Positions 1-7,328 of a stretch of DNA of 12,739 bases are shown piece after piece; position 1 is the stretch's first letter, and each line of letters begins with the position of its first letter. The notes beneath the pieces are model-generated. The model saw only the letters and a program-made list of their open reading frames with translations. It made no database searches and was not told the DNA's origin. The stretch is from NCBI GenBank assembly GCA_046594225.1, contig JBKJPW010000110.1, forward strand, positions 1-12,739, in the 5' to 3' direction. This DNA is from UBA4416 sp046594225 (lineage in GTDB: Bacteria; Bacteroidota; Bacteroidia; B-17B0; Aurantibacillaceae). A program made the translations under genes and the position numbers.

Positions 1-34
1 AAAAAAGTCCTACTCAAAATTGAATAGGACTTTT
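1..34 (-). terminator. Intrinsic terminator of the NifU-like gene
   Basis: Inverted repeat AAAAGTCCTA (3-12) / TAGGACTTTT (25-34) with a 12-nt loop. Read on the minus strand it lies just after the stop of the NifU-like gene (52) and ends in a run of T (complement of the A tract at 1-6), so it is a good rho-independent terminator for that gene. The flanking T run on the plus strand means it could also work for a rightward-reading... plus-strand transcript, although no such gene is visible here. Confidence 0.85.
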
Positions 35-51
35 ATGTTTGCATTTAAAAA

Positions 52-291
52 TTAAGATCTAGTAGCTTGCACATGTTTTATTTCAGGCACTGCTCTCATA
101 ATAGTTTCCTCAACGCCTGCTTTCATCGTCATGTGACTCATGCTGCAAGTACTGCAAGCCCCTTTTAATTCAAGCATAGCAGTATTTCCGTCAACTATTT
201 CGAGCAACTCCACATCACCACCATCTGCCTCTAAATAAGGGCGAATGGTTTTTAAGGCATTCTCTACTCTATCGAATAATTCTTGATTCAT
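52..291 (-). CDS. NifU C-terminal-domain Fe-S scaffold/carrier protein
   Basis: A 79-residue single-domain protein of the NifU C-terminal (Nfu-type) family. These cytoplasmic proteins assemble or carry a [4Fe-4S] cluster, held by a CxxC motif usually shared between two subunits, and pass it to apo-enzymes. Visible signatures are RPYLEADGGDVEL (residues 17-29) and GACSTC with Cys46 and Cys49, followed by the typical MTMKAGVEETI helix. The length is that of stand-alone Nfu domains; the N-terminal IscU-like and A-type domains of longer relatives are absent, so it is complete. It lies 100 nt downstream of isocitrate dehydrogenase on the same strand and could be read through from it, since no clear promoter or terminator separates them. 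An intrinsic terminator follows. The family is certain; the client proteins are unknown. Confidence 0.95.
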   Translation of the reverse strand: MNQELFDRVENALKTIRPYLEADGGDVELLEIVDGNTAMLELKGACSTCSMSHMTMKAGVEETIMRAVPEIKHVQATRS

Positions 292-292
292 T

Positions 293-386
293 TTGAAGTT
301 ATAAAGTTTAGAAAGCTATTTAGTTTGAAAGTTTAGATGCTTTTAAAAAACTTTCTAAACCTTCTTAACTTTTCAACTTTCTAGAC
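293..386. repeat. Head-to-head arrays of a ~9-nt TTTAGAAAG-type repeat between icd and the NifU-like gene
   Basis: On the minus strand, 386 down to 345 reads as units of 8-9 nt related to TTTAGAAAG (TCTAGAAAG, TTGAAAAG, TTAAGAAGG, TTTAGAAAG) ending in T6. From 293 to 337 the same type of unit occurs on the plus strand (TTATAAAG, TTTAGAAAG, TTTGAAAG). The two arrays face each other and give a perfect 10-bp inverted repeat, GTTTAGAAAG (306-315) / CTTTCTAAAC (351-360). The 10-mer AAAGTTTAGA occurs directly repeated at 303-312 and 328-337, so alternative pairings are possible. It occupies almost the whole icd-to-NifU spacer. Confidence 0.7.
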
Positions 387-391
387 TATTG

Positions 392-1621
392 TTATTTACC
401 TAATTTCTTTTTCAAGTTAGAATCAATTGCATCTAAAAATTCTTCAGTATATAAATAATGTTCGCCATGATTTACTTTATTACCATGCGTACAAACTGCT
501 AAGTCTTTAGTCATTTTACCAGATTCAACAGTCTCCACACAAACTTGTTCTAAAGCCTGACAGAAATTAATTAACTCTTGATTATTATCTAATTTACCAC
601 GAAACTCTAAACCACGTGTCCAAGCAAAAATACTGGCGATTGGATTTGTAGATGTTGGTTTACCATTTTGGTGATCACGGAAGTGACGAGTCACCGTACC
701 ATGAGCTGCTTCAGCTTCCATAATAGTTCCATCAGGAGTAATTAATACAGAAGTCATTAAACCTAAAGATCCAAATCCTTGAGCTACTGAATCAGACTGA
801 ACGTCACCATCATAATTTTTACAAGCCCAAACAAAATTTCCATTCCATTTTAAAGCAGATGCAACCATATCATCAATTAAACGGTGTTCGTATACGATAC
901 CAGCTGCTTCGTATTTTGCTTTGTAATCTGCTTGATAAATTTCTTCGAAAATATCTTTAAAACGACCATCGTATTTTTTTAAGATGGTATTTTTAGTAGA
1001 TAAATATAAAGGCCATTTTTTGTTTAATGCTACGTTAAAACAAGAGTGAGCAAATCCACGGATTGACTCTTCTACGTTATACATACCCATTGCAACGCCT
1101 GCGCCTTTAAATTGGAAAATTTCGTGTTCAATTACTTTTCCATCCTCACCTTCAAACTTCATGGTTAATTTTCCTTTTCCAGGCACTATGAAATCTGTTG
1201 CTTTGTATTGATCACCAAATGCATGACGACCAACAATAATTGGAGCTGTCCAGTTAGAAACTAAACGAGGAACGTTTTTGCAAACAATTGGCTCACGAAA
1301 TACAGTACCATCTAGGATGTTACGAATAGTTCCGTTAGGTGATTTCCACATTTGCTTTAAATTAAACTCTTTTACACGAGCTTCATCAGGCGTAATAGTA
1401 GCACATTTAATACCAACACCATATTTTTTGATTGCTTCAGCAGCATCAATCGTTACTTGATCATTTGTTTCATCACGATACTCCATACCTAAGTCATAGT
1501 ATTTAATATCTACATCTAAATAAGGAACAATTAATTTATCTTTAATAAATTTCCAAATGATGCGAGTCATTTCGTCACCATCTAATTCCACAACTGGGTT
1601 TGCTACTTTTATTTTGCTCAT
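392..1621 (-). CDS. icd: Isocitrate dehydrogenase, NADP-dependent, eukaryotic-type homodimeric
   Basis: A 409-residue cytoplasmic TCA-cycle enzyme that oxidatively decarboxylates isocitrate to 2-oxoglutarate, producing NADPH. The sequence closely follows the human IDH1/IDH2 subfamily rather than E. coli Icd; numbering matches human IDH1 through the first 130 or so residues. Visible active-site residues are Thr77, Ser94, Arg100, Arg109 and Arg132 (in IIVGRHAFGDQY), Lys210 (STKN), the metal-binding aspartates at 250, 273 and 277 (LIDDMVA, YDGDVQSD), and the NADP-binding AHGTVTRH at 306-313 with His307 and Arg312. Length is normal and no key residue is missing. The ATG at 1621 gives the usual family N-terminus and lies about 28 nt beyond the predicted transcription start. 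The NifU-like gene follows on the same strand; the cofactor assignment to NADP is from family similarity. Confidence 0.97.
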   Translation of the reverse strand: MSKIKVANPVVELDGDEMTRIIWKFIKDKLIVPYLDVDIKYYDLGMEYRDETNDQVTIDAAEAIKKYGVGIKCATITPDEARVKEFNLKQMWKSPNGTIRNILDGTVFREPIVCKNVPRLVSNWTAPIIVGRHAFGDQYKATDFIVPGKGKLTMKFEGEDGKVIEHEIFQFKGAGVAMGMYNVEESIRGFAHSCFNVALNKKWPLYLSTKNTILKKYDGRFKDIFEEIYQADYKAKYEAAGIVYEHRLIDDMVASALKWNGNFVWACKNYDGDVQSDSVAQGFGSLGLMTSVLITPDGTIMEAEAAHGTVTRHFRDHQNGKPTSTNPIASIFAWTRGLEFRGKLDNNQELINFCQALEQVCVETVESGKMTKDLAVCTHGNKVNHGEHYLYTEEFLDAIDSNLKKKLGK

Positions 1622-1656
1622 AATACGGGTTTTGAATAGTTTTAAAAAAAGTTAGC

Positions 1657-1687
1657 CAAATTTATAAATATAATACCGCTAGGCAAA
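1657..1687 (-). promoter_or_regulatory. Bacteroidota-type promoter of icd
   Basis: On the minus strand TTTG (1687-1684) is followed after 19 nt by TAAATTTG (1664-1657). This matches the Bacteroidota primary-sigma consensus TTTG-N(about 19)-TAnnTTTG in every defined position. Transcription would begin near 1650, leaving a leader of roughly 28 nt before the icd ATG. Confidence 0.8.
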
Positions 1688-1710
1688 CATTTGTGGCAAA
1701 AAAACACGAC

Positions 1711-1738
1711 TTTGTTACGAATAATTTAATTATCTTTA
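1711..1738 (+). promoter_or_regulatory. Probable promoter of the outer-membrane protein gene
   Basis: TTTG (1711-1714) and TATCTTTA (1731-1738; 7 of 8 consensus positions of TAnnTTTG) are separated by 16 nt, slightly shorter than typical. The predicted start of transcription, near 1745, lies about 20 nt before the ATG at 1767. It is divergent from the icd promoter in the same 145-nt spacer. Confidence 0.5.
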
Positions 1739-1766
1739 TTATATTAATACTCTAGCTCTATTTATT

Positions 1767-2735
1767 ATGAAGAAAATTCTTATTTGTTTACTATTCTGTA
1801 TTTCAACTACTGGTTATTCCCAAGACCAATTATTTAAAAAAGACAATTCCAAAGTAGATGTTAAAATTTTAGAAATCAATCCAACTGAAATAAAATATAA
1901 ACTTTTTACTTATCAGGATGGGCCAACGATAACTGTTTCAAAAAAAGATATTGCGCTTATCATTTACCAAAATGGCGTGCATGAAGTAATTACAACTACT
2001 GAAGTTGCTCCTGTAACTCCTGGCGAAACTCCATTTGTAGTTTATAATAATTATACTCCTTCGCCAAGAATTAATAGAGATAGCATTGAAAAAGCCGCTT
2101 TTGACGATCTAGTATCAAGCAAGAATTTAATTTCCTTCAATATCATGGAGCCTTTAAATGGGTCGTTAAGTATTAATTATATTCGTGAGTTTGCTAAAAA
2201 TTATTTACATGTTTACGTGCCAGTATCTGTTGGGTTTTCAGCGCCTTACTTTACACAAAGTGTTAATACTATTTTTTCAGGTAATAATTACTACTACTAC
2301 AATCAATCGGCTTACTCCGTAACAATTTCAAATTTCAAATATGTAAATAAAACTTATGAGGTTGGGTTAGGTATTCATTTTCAAACAAGTGGTCGTCGTG
2401 CAGTAACACATTTTGTAGGGCCATACATCGGCTCTTCGCAATTTACAGGTACATACGACAAAAGTGAAAGTTTTTATGACGCTAATACTGGGTATTCTGG
2501 CAGTATCAATACAACAGATAATAAATTTACTATTCAAAGAACCAATATTATGTTAGATAATGGGGTTTTATTTAGAGTAACGAAGAATTTTAACATAATG
2601 ATGTTAGCCGCCGTTGGATATCGTCTTGACACCTACAAAACAGCCGATGATTTTACAAAAGCAACAAATTATAATAAAAATACATTTCCTTTAAACGCCT
2701 TTAAATTTGGGTTAAATTTTGGATATAGGTTTTAA
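1767..2735 (+). CDS. Putative outer-membrane beta-barrel protein
   Basis: A 322-residue exported protein of unknown function. Residues 1-18 are a signal peptide (MKKILICLLFCISTTGYS) with cleavage before QDQ. Residues about 20-75 form a small domain common in Bacteroidota exported proteins, recognisable by the pattern DNSKVDVKILEINPTEIKY and the later IYQNGVHEVI. A Pro/Thr-rich linker (about 76-115) leads to a C-terminal half of alternating polar/hydrophobic strands rich in Tyr, Asn and Gly, ending in FKFGLNFGYRF. A terminal aromatic residue on the last strand is typical of barrels inserted by the BAM machinery. The start is supported by the signal peptide and by the promoter-like element 29 nt upstream. 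It is transcribed away from icd and ends 160 nt before metF. The localisation is an inference from composition; no specific transporter or adhesin family is recognised. Confidence 0.8.
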   Translation: MKKILICLLFCISTTGYSQDQLFKKDNSKVDVKILEINPTEIKYKLFTYQDGPTITVSKKDIALIIYQNGVHEVITTTEVAPVTPGETPFVVYNNYTPSPRINRDSIEKAAFDDLVSSKNLISFNIMEPLNGSLSINYIREFAKNYLHVYVPVSVGFSAPYFTQSVNTIFSGNNYYYYNQSAYSVTISNFKYVNKTYEVGLGIHFQTSGRRAVTHFVGPYIGSSQFTGTYDKSESFYDANTGYSGSINTTDNKFTIQRTNIMLDNGVLFRVTKNFNIMMLAAVGYRLDTYKTADDFTKATNYNKNTFPLNAFKFGLNFGYRF

Positions 2736-2777
2736 TCCAATAATATCTTTATAGGCCTTTTTTAAATTGTAGTATAT

Positions 2778-2793
2778 GGTTACATTTGTAACC
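2778..2793. promoter_or_regulatory. 16-bp palindrome overlapping a possible metF -7 box
   Basis: GGTTACATTTGTAACC is an inverted repeat (GGTTACA / TGTAACC, 2-nt centre) about 100 nt upstream of metF. It contains TACATTTG (2781-2788), an exact TAnnTTTG match. No TTTG is seen at the expected upstream distance, so the promoter is only possible; the symmetry suggests a dimeric regulator site. Confidence 0.5.
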
Positions 2794-2813
2794 TATTATA
2801 TTATTATATGAAA

Positions 2814-2859
2814 TATTCATGTTACAACAATCTAAACTATTGCAGGTATAACATGAATA
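2814..2859 (+). promoter_or_regulatory. Long inverted repeat in the metF leader
   Basis: TATTCATGTTA (2814-2824) and TAACATGAATA (2849-2859) are perfect 11-bp inverted arms around a 24-nt loop. Inside the loop CAAT (2828-2831) can pair with ATTG (2839-2842). It ends 36 nt before the metF start. It could be a leader hairpin or a spaced operator. It is not followed by a T tract, so it is not a plain terminator, and I do not recognise a known riboswitch class in it. Confidence 0.5.
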
Positions 2860-2895
2860 AACCATAAGCCAATTAAAAAACAATAAGATCTACTT

Positions 2896-3849
2896 ATGAA
2901 AATTACCGAACATCTTAAATCTGCGAAAGACACTTTATTCTCCATTGAAATACTTCCACCTTTAAAAGGGAAAAGTATTCAATCTATTTTTGACGGCATT
3001 GATCCTTTAATGGAATTTAAGCCAGCCTTTGTTGATGTTACTTATCATCGCGAGGAATACATTTATAAAAAACGTGACGGAGGCTACTTAGAAAAAGTAA
3101 GTATTCGTAAGCGACCAGGTACAGTTGGTATTTGTGCGGCTATTATGAACCGCTATACTGTAGAAGCTGTACCTCACATTATTTGTGGTGGTTTTACTCG
3201 CGAAGAAACAGAAAATGCGTTAATTGATTTACAGTTTTTAGGTATTGATAATGTATTAGCATTACGCGGAGATAGTATCAAAACCGAATCTCAGTTTATA
3301 CCTGAACCAGGTGGACACAATTATGCAATTGATTTGGTAAAGCAAATTAAAGACATGAATAGCGGTCTTTATTTAGATGATGAAATGAAAGATGCTTCGC
3401 CAACCGATTTTTGTATGGGAATTGCGGGCTATCCTGAAAAACATTTTGAAGCTCCAAATTTATACAGCGATATGAAATGGTTAAAAGCCAAAGTAGACGC
3501 TGGCGCAGATTATATAGTAACACAAATGTTTTTTGACAATAAAAAATATTTTGAATTTGTTGATCTATGTCGCAAAAACGATATTAATGTGCCTATTATT
3601 CCAGGTTTAAAAATACTAAGCTCTCGTGCTCAATTAATTGCTTTGCCTAAAATTTTTCATATTGATTTACCACAAGATTTATTTGTGGAATTAGAAAAAT
3701 GTAAAGACGATAAAGCAGTTAAGGAAATAGGTATTAAATGGTGTATTGAACAAAGTAAAGAGCTTAAAAAAGCGAAAGCGCCTTGTTTACATTACTACAC
3801 CATGGGAACTTCTGATAGCACTAAGCGTGTAGCTAAAGAGGTGTTTTAG
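2896..3849 (+). CDS. metF: 5,10-Methylenetetrahydrofolate reductase
   Basis: A 317-residue cytoplasmic flavoenzyme that reduces 5,10-methylene-THF to 5-methyl-THF, the methyl donor for methionine synthesis. The single catalytic TIM-barrel domain of bacterial MetF is complete. Visible signatures are FSIEILPP with the catalytic Glu18 (E. coli Glu28), HIICGG (94-99), LALRGD (121-126) with the flavin-site Asp126, GIAGYPEKH (175-183) and TQMFFDN (209-215) with Gln210. The C-terminal regulatory domain of eukaryotic MTHFR is absent, as is usual for bacteria. The ATG chosen gives a family-typical N-terminus and lacks a Shine-Dalgarno sequence, like its neighbours. The gene stands alone: two inverted repeats lie upstream and a strong terminator downstream. 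Control by methionine or SAM supply is plausible but only inferred. Confidence 0.96.
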   Translation: MKITEHLKSAKDTLFSIEILPPLKGKSIQSIFDGIDPLMEFKPAFVDVTYHREEYIYKKRDGGYLEKVSIRKRPGTVGICAAIMNRYTVEAVPHIICGGFTREETENALIDLQFLGIDNVLALRGDSIKTESQFIPEPGGHNYAIDLVKQIKDMNSGLYLDDEMKDASPTDFCMGIAGYPEKHFEAPNLYSDMKWLKAKVDAGADYIVTQMFFDNKKYFEFVDLCRKNDINVPIIPGLKILSSRAQLIALPKIFHIDLPQDLFVELEKCKDDKAVKEIGIKWCIEQSKELKKAKAPCLHYYTMGTSDSTKRVAKEVF

Positions 3850-3854
3850 TTTTA

Positions 3855-3904
3855 CTGTCATTCTGAACTGTCACTTCGAGCGGAGTCGAGAAGCAGAATC
3901 TCAC
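3855..3904. repeat. REP-like palindromic element
   Basis: A GC-richer segment just after the metF stop, containing CTTCGAGCGGAGTCGAGAAG (3874-3893) with an outer ATTCTG (3860-3865) / CAGAAT (3894-3899) inverted pair. From memory, TTCGAGCGGAGTCGA-type palindromes are widely dispersed in intergenic DNA of Bacteroidota, so I read this as one copy of a repetitive extragenic palindrome. Only one copy is in this window. Confidence 0.6.
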
Positions 3905-3919
3905 TTTATATAATATTCA

Positions 3920-3952
3920 AAAAAGCGTTTTGGTAATCCCAAGACGCTTTTT
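3920..3952 (+). terminator. Intrinsic terminator after metF
   Basis: AAAAAGCGTTTTGG (3920-3933) pairs with CCAAGACGCTTTTT (3939-3952), one G-T pair, loop TAATC. The 14-bp stem ends in a T tract on the plus strand. It can terminate metF and, because of the A tract on its left, also leftward transcription. Confidence 0.88.
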
Positions 3953-4232
3953 GTTTAATCACTTAACGGATTTAACCACAAGTAATTCATTTCATAATGA
4001 ATTCTTAGCATCACTTAAAACGTATTTGACTCGTTATGTTCTTTTTTCTTGAAAAAAAAGAACCAAAAATTCAAGACAATTCGCCAATCTCCATTTACCC
4101 CGCGCAAAACAACCCAGAATGGCGATTCGCACCGAATTGCCAAAAGCAGCCGCACACTTACTAATGTATGATAAATATGCTACTAGATGTTGGATCAGAT
4201 AGCTATTATAAAAGAATGGCATTTTTTCTATA

Positions 4233-4271
4233 TCACTTATCGCCAAAAAGTCGCCATCTATTAGTTTAAAC
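4233..4271 (+). repeat. Duplicated upstream box, copy 1 (LRR gene 1)
   Basis: A 39-nt block beginning TCACTTATCG and ending in TTTAAAC. By hand alignment it matches 31 of 39 positions of 7400-7438, upstream of the second LRR gene, without gaps. It lies about 80 nt before the first LRR start, outside the coding duplication. Confidence 0.75.
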
Positions 4272-4298
4272 TCTACAACTACCAATCCTTTAAAATAG

Positions 4299-4327
4299 TG
4301 AAGTATGTATACTCTAATTTTACTTCA
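4299..4327 (+). promoter_or_regulatory. Inverted repeat and weak -7 box before LRR gene 1
   Basis: TGAAGTA (4299-4305) and TACTTCA (4321-4327) are perfect inverted arms 15 nt apart. Between and overlapping them is TAATTTTA (4315-4322), 7 of 8 positions of TAnnTTTG. No TTTG is seen upstream at the usual distance, so the promoter call is weak. Confidence 0.3.
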
Positions 4328-4350
4328 GAAATACATTAAAACTTACTATT

Positions 4351-7242
4351 ATGAAAAAATTATTATCACTACTAGCCTTCATGCTTTGTTTAACAAGCAT
4401 CAACGCACAAAATTATGTTACCATTAACGATACAAGTTTTGCATCTTGGTTACAAATAAACATTCCTGCGGCAATGAATGGAAATCAAATGGATACCGCT
4501 CATATTGATGTCACCTCAAGAAAACAAATAATCATTCAAAATAAATGTGTAGCAAGTTTAGACGGAGCACAATACTTTGATTCTTTAAAAACATTAAACT
4601 GTAGTATCAACACATATTATCCCTATACTATTAAATTATCTTACTTACCAGCTTTACCAAGCATGCTTGACACATTAATTTGTGACGGCAATGCACTTGA
4701 TAGCCTTCCACAACTACCAAATGGATTAATGTATTTTACATGTTCACGAAATCTATTAGATAGTTTACCTGCTTTACCAAATAGTATAAAGTATTTTGAA
4801 TGCTGGCAAAATCAATTAGATAGCTTGCCATTATTACCCGATTCGTTACAACATTTTAACTGTTACAATAATAACATAAGCATCATGCCAGCACTACCCA
4901 TTGGGCTGACTTCATTTACATGCTCAAGCAATAACTTGCAAGCATTGCCCACGTTATCAGATTCATTAATAACAATGAATTGTAGTAATAATCCATTACA
5001 AACGTTACCTAGTCTGCCAAATAAATTAGTGTATTTAGATTGTAGCTCTGATCAACTATCAGCGCTTCCAGCATTACCAAACAGTTTAGTACATTTAATT
5101 TGCAGCAATAATAGTATCTCAAGCTTACCCACTTTACCTAATTCACTCGTGTTTTTAGATTGTTCTGGCAATCAATTATCAACATTACCTACCTTGCCAA
5201 ATTCATTAACTATTATTAATTGTGCTTCAAATAACATGACTAATTTACCAACATTACCAAATGCTTTGTTCAAGTTAATATGTAGTTCAAATCCTTTATC
5301 AGCAGGACTTCCAGCTCTACCTAACTCATTAAGTATTTTATACTGTACTAACGATAACTTAACAAGTTTACCAACATTACCAAATGCCTTACAATTTTTA
5401 GATTGCCAATCAAATTCATTACAAGCCATTCCAACCTTACCAAATTCATTAAGCACACTTATTTGCAGCAATAATCCTTTACTAACATTACCTGCTTTAG
5501 CATCACTGAATGTATTAGAATGCGTATCAGATCAATTAACTAGTTTGCCAACTTTACCAAATACATTAGGGTTTTTAAATTGTAGAGCAAATTCGTTAGA
5601 TAGTTTGCCTACATTACCAAATTCACTAGGAAGATTAGAATGTAACAATAATCAAATTACTAGTTTGCCAACACTACCTCCAAGTTTAGCCTACTTAGAT
5701 TGTAGTTCTAATCAAATACATTGTTTTGAACCTTTTGTTTCAATCTCTATGTATCTAAATATTTCAAACAATCCATTTACATGTTTGCCAAATTATATTC
5801 CTGTAATGGATTCTGTTACTTTACTATATCCTTTATGTGCCGCTGGCAACCCATTTAATTGCCCTACATCATTTGGCATTGTTGGTTTTACATACACCGA
5901 TGTAAATACAAATTGCGTGAAAAATGTTGGTGATAGAAATTTAAAAAATGTGCCATTAAAAATATACGATGTTAATTCAAATTTATTAGGAAGTACTTAC
6001 ACGGCATCAAATGGTGTTTATCATTTTTTAGATTCGGCAAATACATACCAAGTAATAGTTGATACCGTTGGAAAACCATACCAAGCAACTTGTATATATC
6101 CTGGCATAGATAGCACTTTAACGGTAGCCGTATTAGATACCAATGTTAATTTTGCATTAGATTGTAAGCCAGGTTTTGACATTGGTATTCAATCTATTAC
6201 CACATGTGGAATTATTTTTCCAGGCCAACCACATGTGCTAACTATTAACAGTGGCGATTTATCAAAATGGTATAATTTAAATTGTAGTTCGGGTATTAGT
6301 GGCACCTTATCCTTTGTTATTACTGGACCTGTAGCCTACATTTCTCCGGCAAATGGTGCTCTAGTACCAAGTGTTTCGGGAAATATATATACTTATTCAA
6401 TTGCCGATTTTGCAACAGTTAATAATCCAAATAGTTTTAAATTAATCATGCAGCCCTTTACTACCGCACAAGCTGGCGATGTAATATGCGTAAATGCAAA
6501 AGTGACTCCTATAAATGGCGATAATTATCCGGCAAATAATACTTATACAATGTGTTATAATGTGGTTAACTCTCATGATCCAAATATTAAAGAAGTATAT
6601 CCTATTGATGTTGAACCTAATTTTAATGATTGGTTAACTTACACCATTCATTTTCAAAATACAGGAAATGCCCCAGCCTTTAATATTATGTTGGCAGATA
6701 CATTAGATACTGAATTAGATTTAACTACTTTTCAAGTAACGGATTATAGTCATGAAAATAATATTCAATTAAATGGCCGCGTATTATCTGTATACTTTGC
6801 AAACATTCAATTACCAGATAGTGGCAGTAATCCTGAAGGATCCATAGGATTTGTACAATATCGTTTAAAACCAAAAGCAACGTGGGCAAGACCTTATAAA
6901 ATTAAAAATACGGCTTATATTTATTTTGATTTTAATGCGCCAATTGTTACCAACACAACGCTTAACTCTATTTTAGATATTACTACAAGTATTGAAGAAC
7001 AAAAAGAAAGTCATGTAGCTGTTTATCCAAACCCAACTAATGGTGTATTTACAATACAATTAGAAAGTAAAGAAAAACAATTAGTACAATTATATGATAT
7101 GGCTGGTAATATTGTTTTAACTCAAACCATCGAAAACGGTAAAGTACATATAGATGCCAACTATTTAGCAGCTGGTATTTATAATATCAGTATTAAAGGA
7201 AATACTTCGGTTACTAATAAAAAATTAGTGATAGTGAAGTAG
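4351..7242 (+). CDS. Secreted leucine-rich repeat protein with T9SS type A sorting tail (paralog 1)
   Basis: A 963-residue exported protein, probably surface-attached or released by type IX secretion. In order: a signal peptide (1-19, cleavage near SINA-Q); a conserved N-terminal segment (about 21-85: FASWLQINIPAAMNGNQMD); an LRR array (99-478); a capping segment to about 505; an SdrD-B-like beta-sandwich (about 508-605: TDVNTNCVKNVGDRNLKNVP); a DUF7619/DUF11-like region (about 740-872: DWLTYTIHFQNTGNA, PYKIKNTAYIYFD); and a Por secretion tail (about 888-963: VYPNPTNGVF, then YLAAGIYNISI, ending KKLVIVK). The 20-residue repeats have the LPxLPNSLxxLxCSxNxL pattern, like the IpaH/YopM class of bacterial LRR, suggesting protein or glycan binding. 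No catalytic domain is visible. Its paralog lies 263 nt downstream. The binding partner is unknown. Confidence 0.92.
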   Translation: MKKLLSLLAFMLCLTSINAQNYVTINDTSFASWLQINIPAAMNGNQMDTAHIDVTSRKQIIIQNKCVASLDGAQYFDSLKTLNCSINTYYPYTIKLSYLPALPSMLDTLICDGNALDSLPQLPNGLMYFTCSRNLLDSLPALPNSIKYFECWQNQLDSLPLLPDSLQHFNCYNNNISIMPALPIGLTSFTCSSNNLQALPTLSDSLITMNCSNNPLQTLPSLPNKLVYLDCSSDQLSALPALPNSLVHLICSNNSISSLPTLPNSLVFLDCSGNQLSTLPTLPNSLTIINCASNNMTNLPTLPNALFKLICSSNPLSAGLPALPNSLSILYCTNDNLTSLPTLPNALQFLDCQSNSLQAIPTLPNSLSTLICSNNPLLTLPALASLNVLECVSDQLTSLPTLPNTLGFLNCRANSLDSLPTLPNSLGRLECNNNQITSLPTLPPSLAYLDCSSNQIHCFEPFVSISMYLNISNNPFTCLPNYIPVMDSVTLLYPLCAAGNPFNCPTSFGIVGFTYTDVNTNCVKNVGDRNLKNVPLKIYDVNSNLLGSTYTASNGVYHFLDSANTYQVIVDTVGKPYQATCIYPGIDSTLTVAVLDTNVNFALDCKPGFDIGIQSITTCGIIFPGQPHVLTINSGDLSKWYNLNCSSGISGTLSFVITGPVAYISPANGALVPSVSGNIYTYSIADFATVNNPNSFKLIMQPFTTAQAGDVICVNAKVTPINGDNYPANNTYTMCYNVVNSHDPNIKEVYPIDVEPNFNDWLTYTIHFQNTGNAPAFNIMLADTLDTELDLTTFQVTDYSHENNIQLNGRVLSVYFANIQLPDSGSNPEGSIGFVQYRLKPKATWARPYKIKNTAYIYFDFNAPIVTNTTLNSILDITTSIEEQKESHVAVYPNPTNGVFTIQLESKEKQLVQLYDMAGNIVLTQTIENGKVHIDANYLAAGIYNISIKGNTSVTNKKLVIVK
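4645..5784 (+). repeat. 60-nt tandem repeat array encoding 19 LRRs (paralog 1)
   Basis: Eighteen LPxLP-type units cover 4645-5724: sixteen of 20 residues, one of 21 (unit 11) and one of 19 (unit 15). A degenerate nineteenth unit (FEPFVSISMYLNISNNPFTC) follows to 5784. All eighteen have Cys in the LxC position, and three (units 7, 12, 15) have Asp where the others have the LRR Asn. The DNA of many units is alike (recurring TTACCAACATTACCAAAT-type strings), which suggests expansion or homogenisation more recent than in paralog 2. Confidence 0.9.
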
Positions 7243-7250
7243 AATAATTT

Positions 7251-7281
7251 TAACCATATAAGACATATAAGATCATAAAGG
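7251..7281 (+). repeat. 3'-end repeat: AACCATATAAG plus ~10-nt CATAWAAG units, copy 1
   Basis: Starting 8 nt after the stop of LRR gene 1: ACCATATAAG, ACATATAAG, ATCATAAAGG, three units at 9-10-nt spacing. The same kind of sequence follows the stop codons at 10280 and 11663 in sense orientation. Confidence 0.65.
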
Positions 7282-7328
7282 ATTTGTTTTTTGTCTGAAA
7301 ATGAACTTATGTGTTTTTTGGTTATTGC

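Larger units (their letters stand above)
3953..4350. other. Gene-free stretch with a hairpin-rich, repeat-like segment
   Basis: About 400 nt with no convincing gene. At 4038-4063 a hairpin has arms GTTCTTTTTT / AAAAAAGAAC around CTTGAA. Another at 4121-4141 pairs GGCGATTCG with CGAATTGCC across a 3-nt loop. The part around 4080-4155 is clearly more GC-rich than its surroundings, which suggests a dispersed repeat or a remnant of other DNA. An open frame on the minus strand here (4034-4285) starts with TTG, shows no domain and is not accepted as a gene. The right end (4233-4350) is the upstream region of the first LRR gene. Confidence 0.55.

Noticed and set aside
1278..1460. 60-codon plus-strand open frame inside icd
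   Set aside because: Antisense shadow of a highly conserved enzyme, with no independent signals.
4034..4285. 83-codon minus-strand open frame in the metF-LRR spacer
   Set aside because: It starts with TTG, has no recognisable domain or promoter, and runs through hairpins and the duplicated upstream box; more likely a chance frame in repeat DNA.
5172..5471. 99-codon minus-strand open frame inside LRR gene 1
   Set aside because: It is the complement of the repeat array; its own repetitive NEFGKVGN pattern just mirrors the LRR units.
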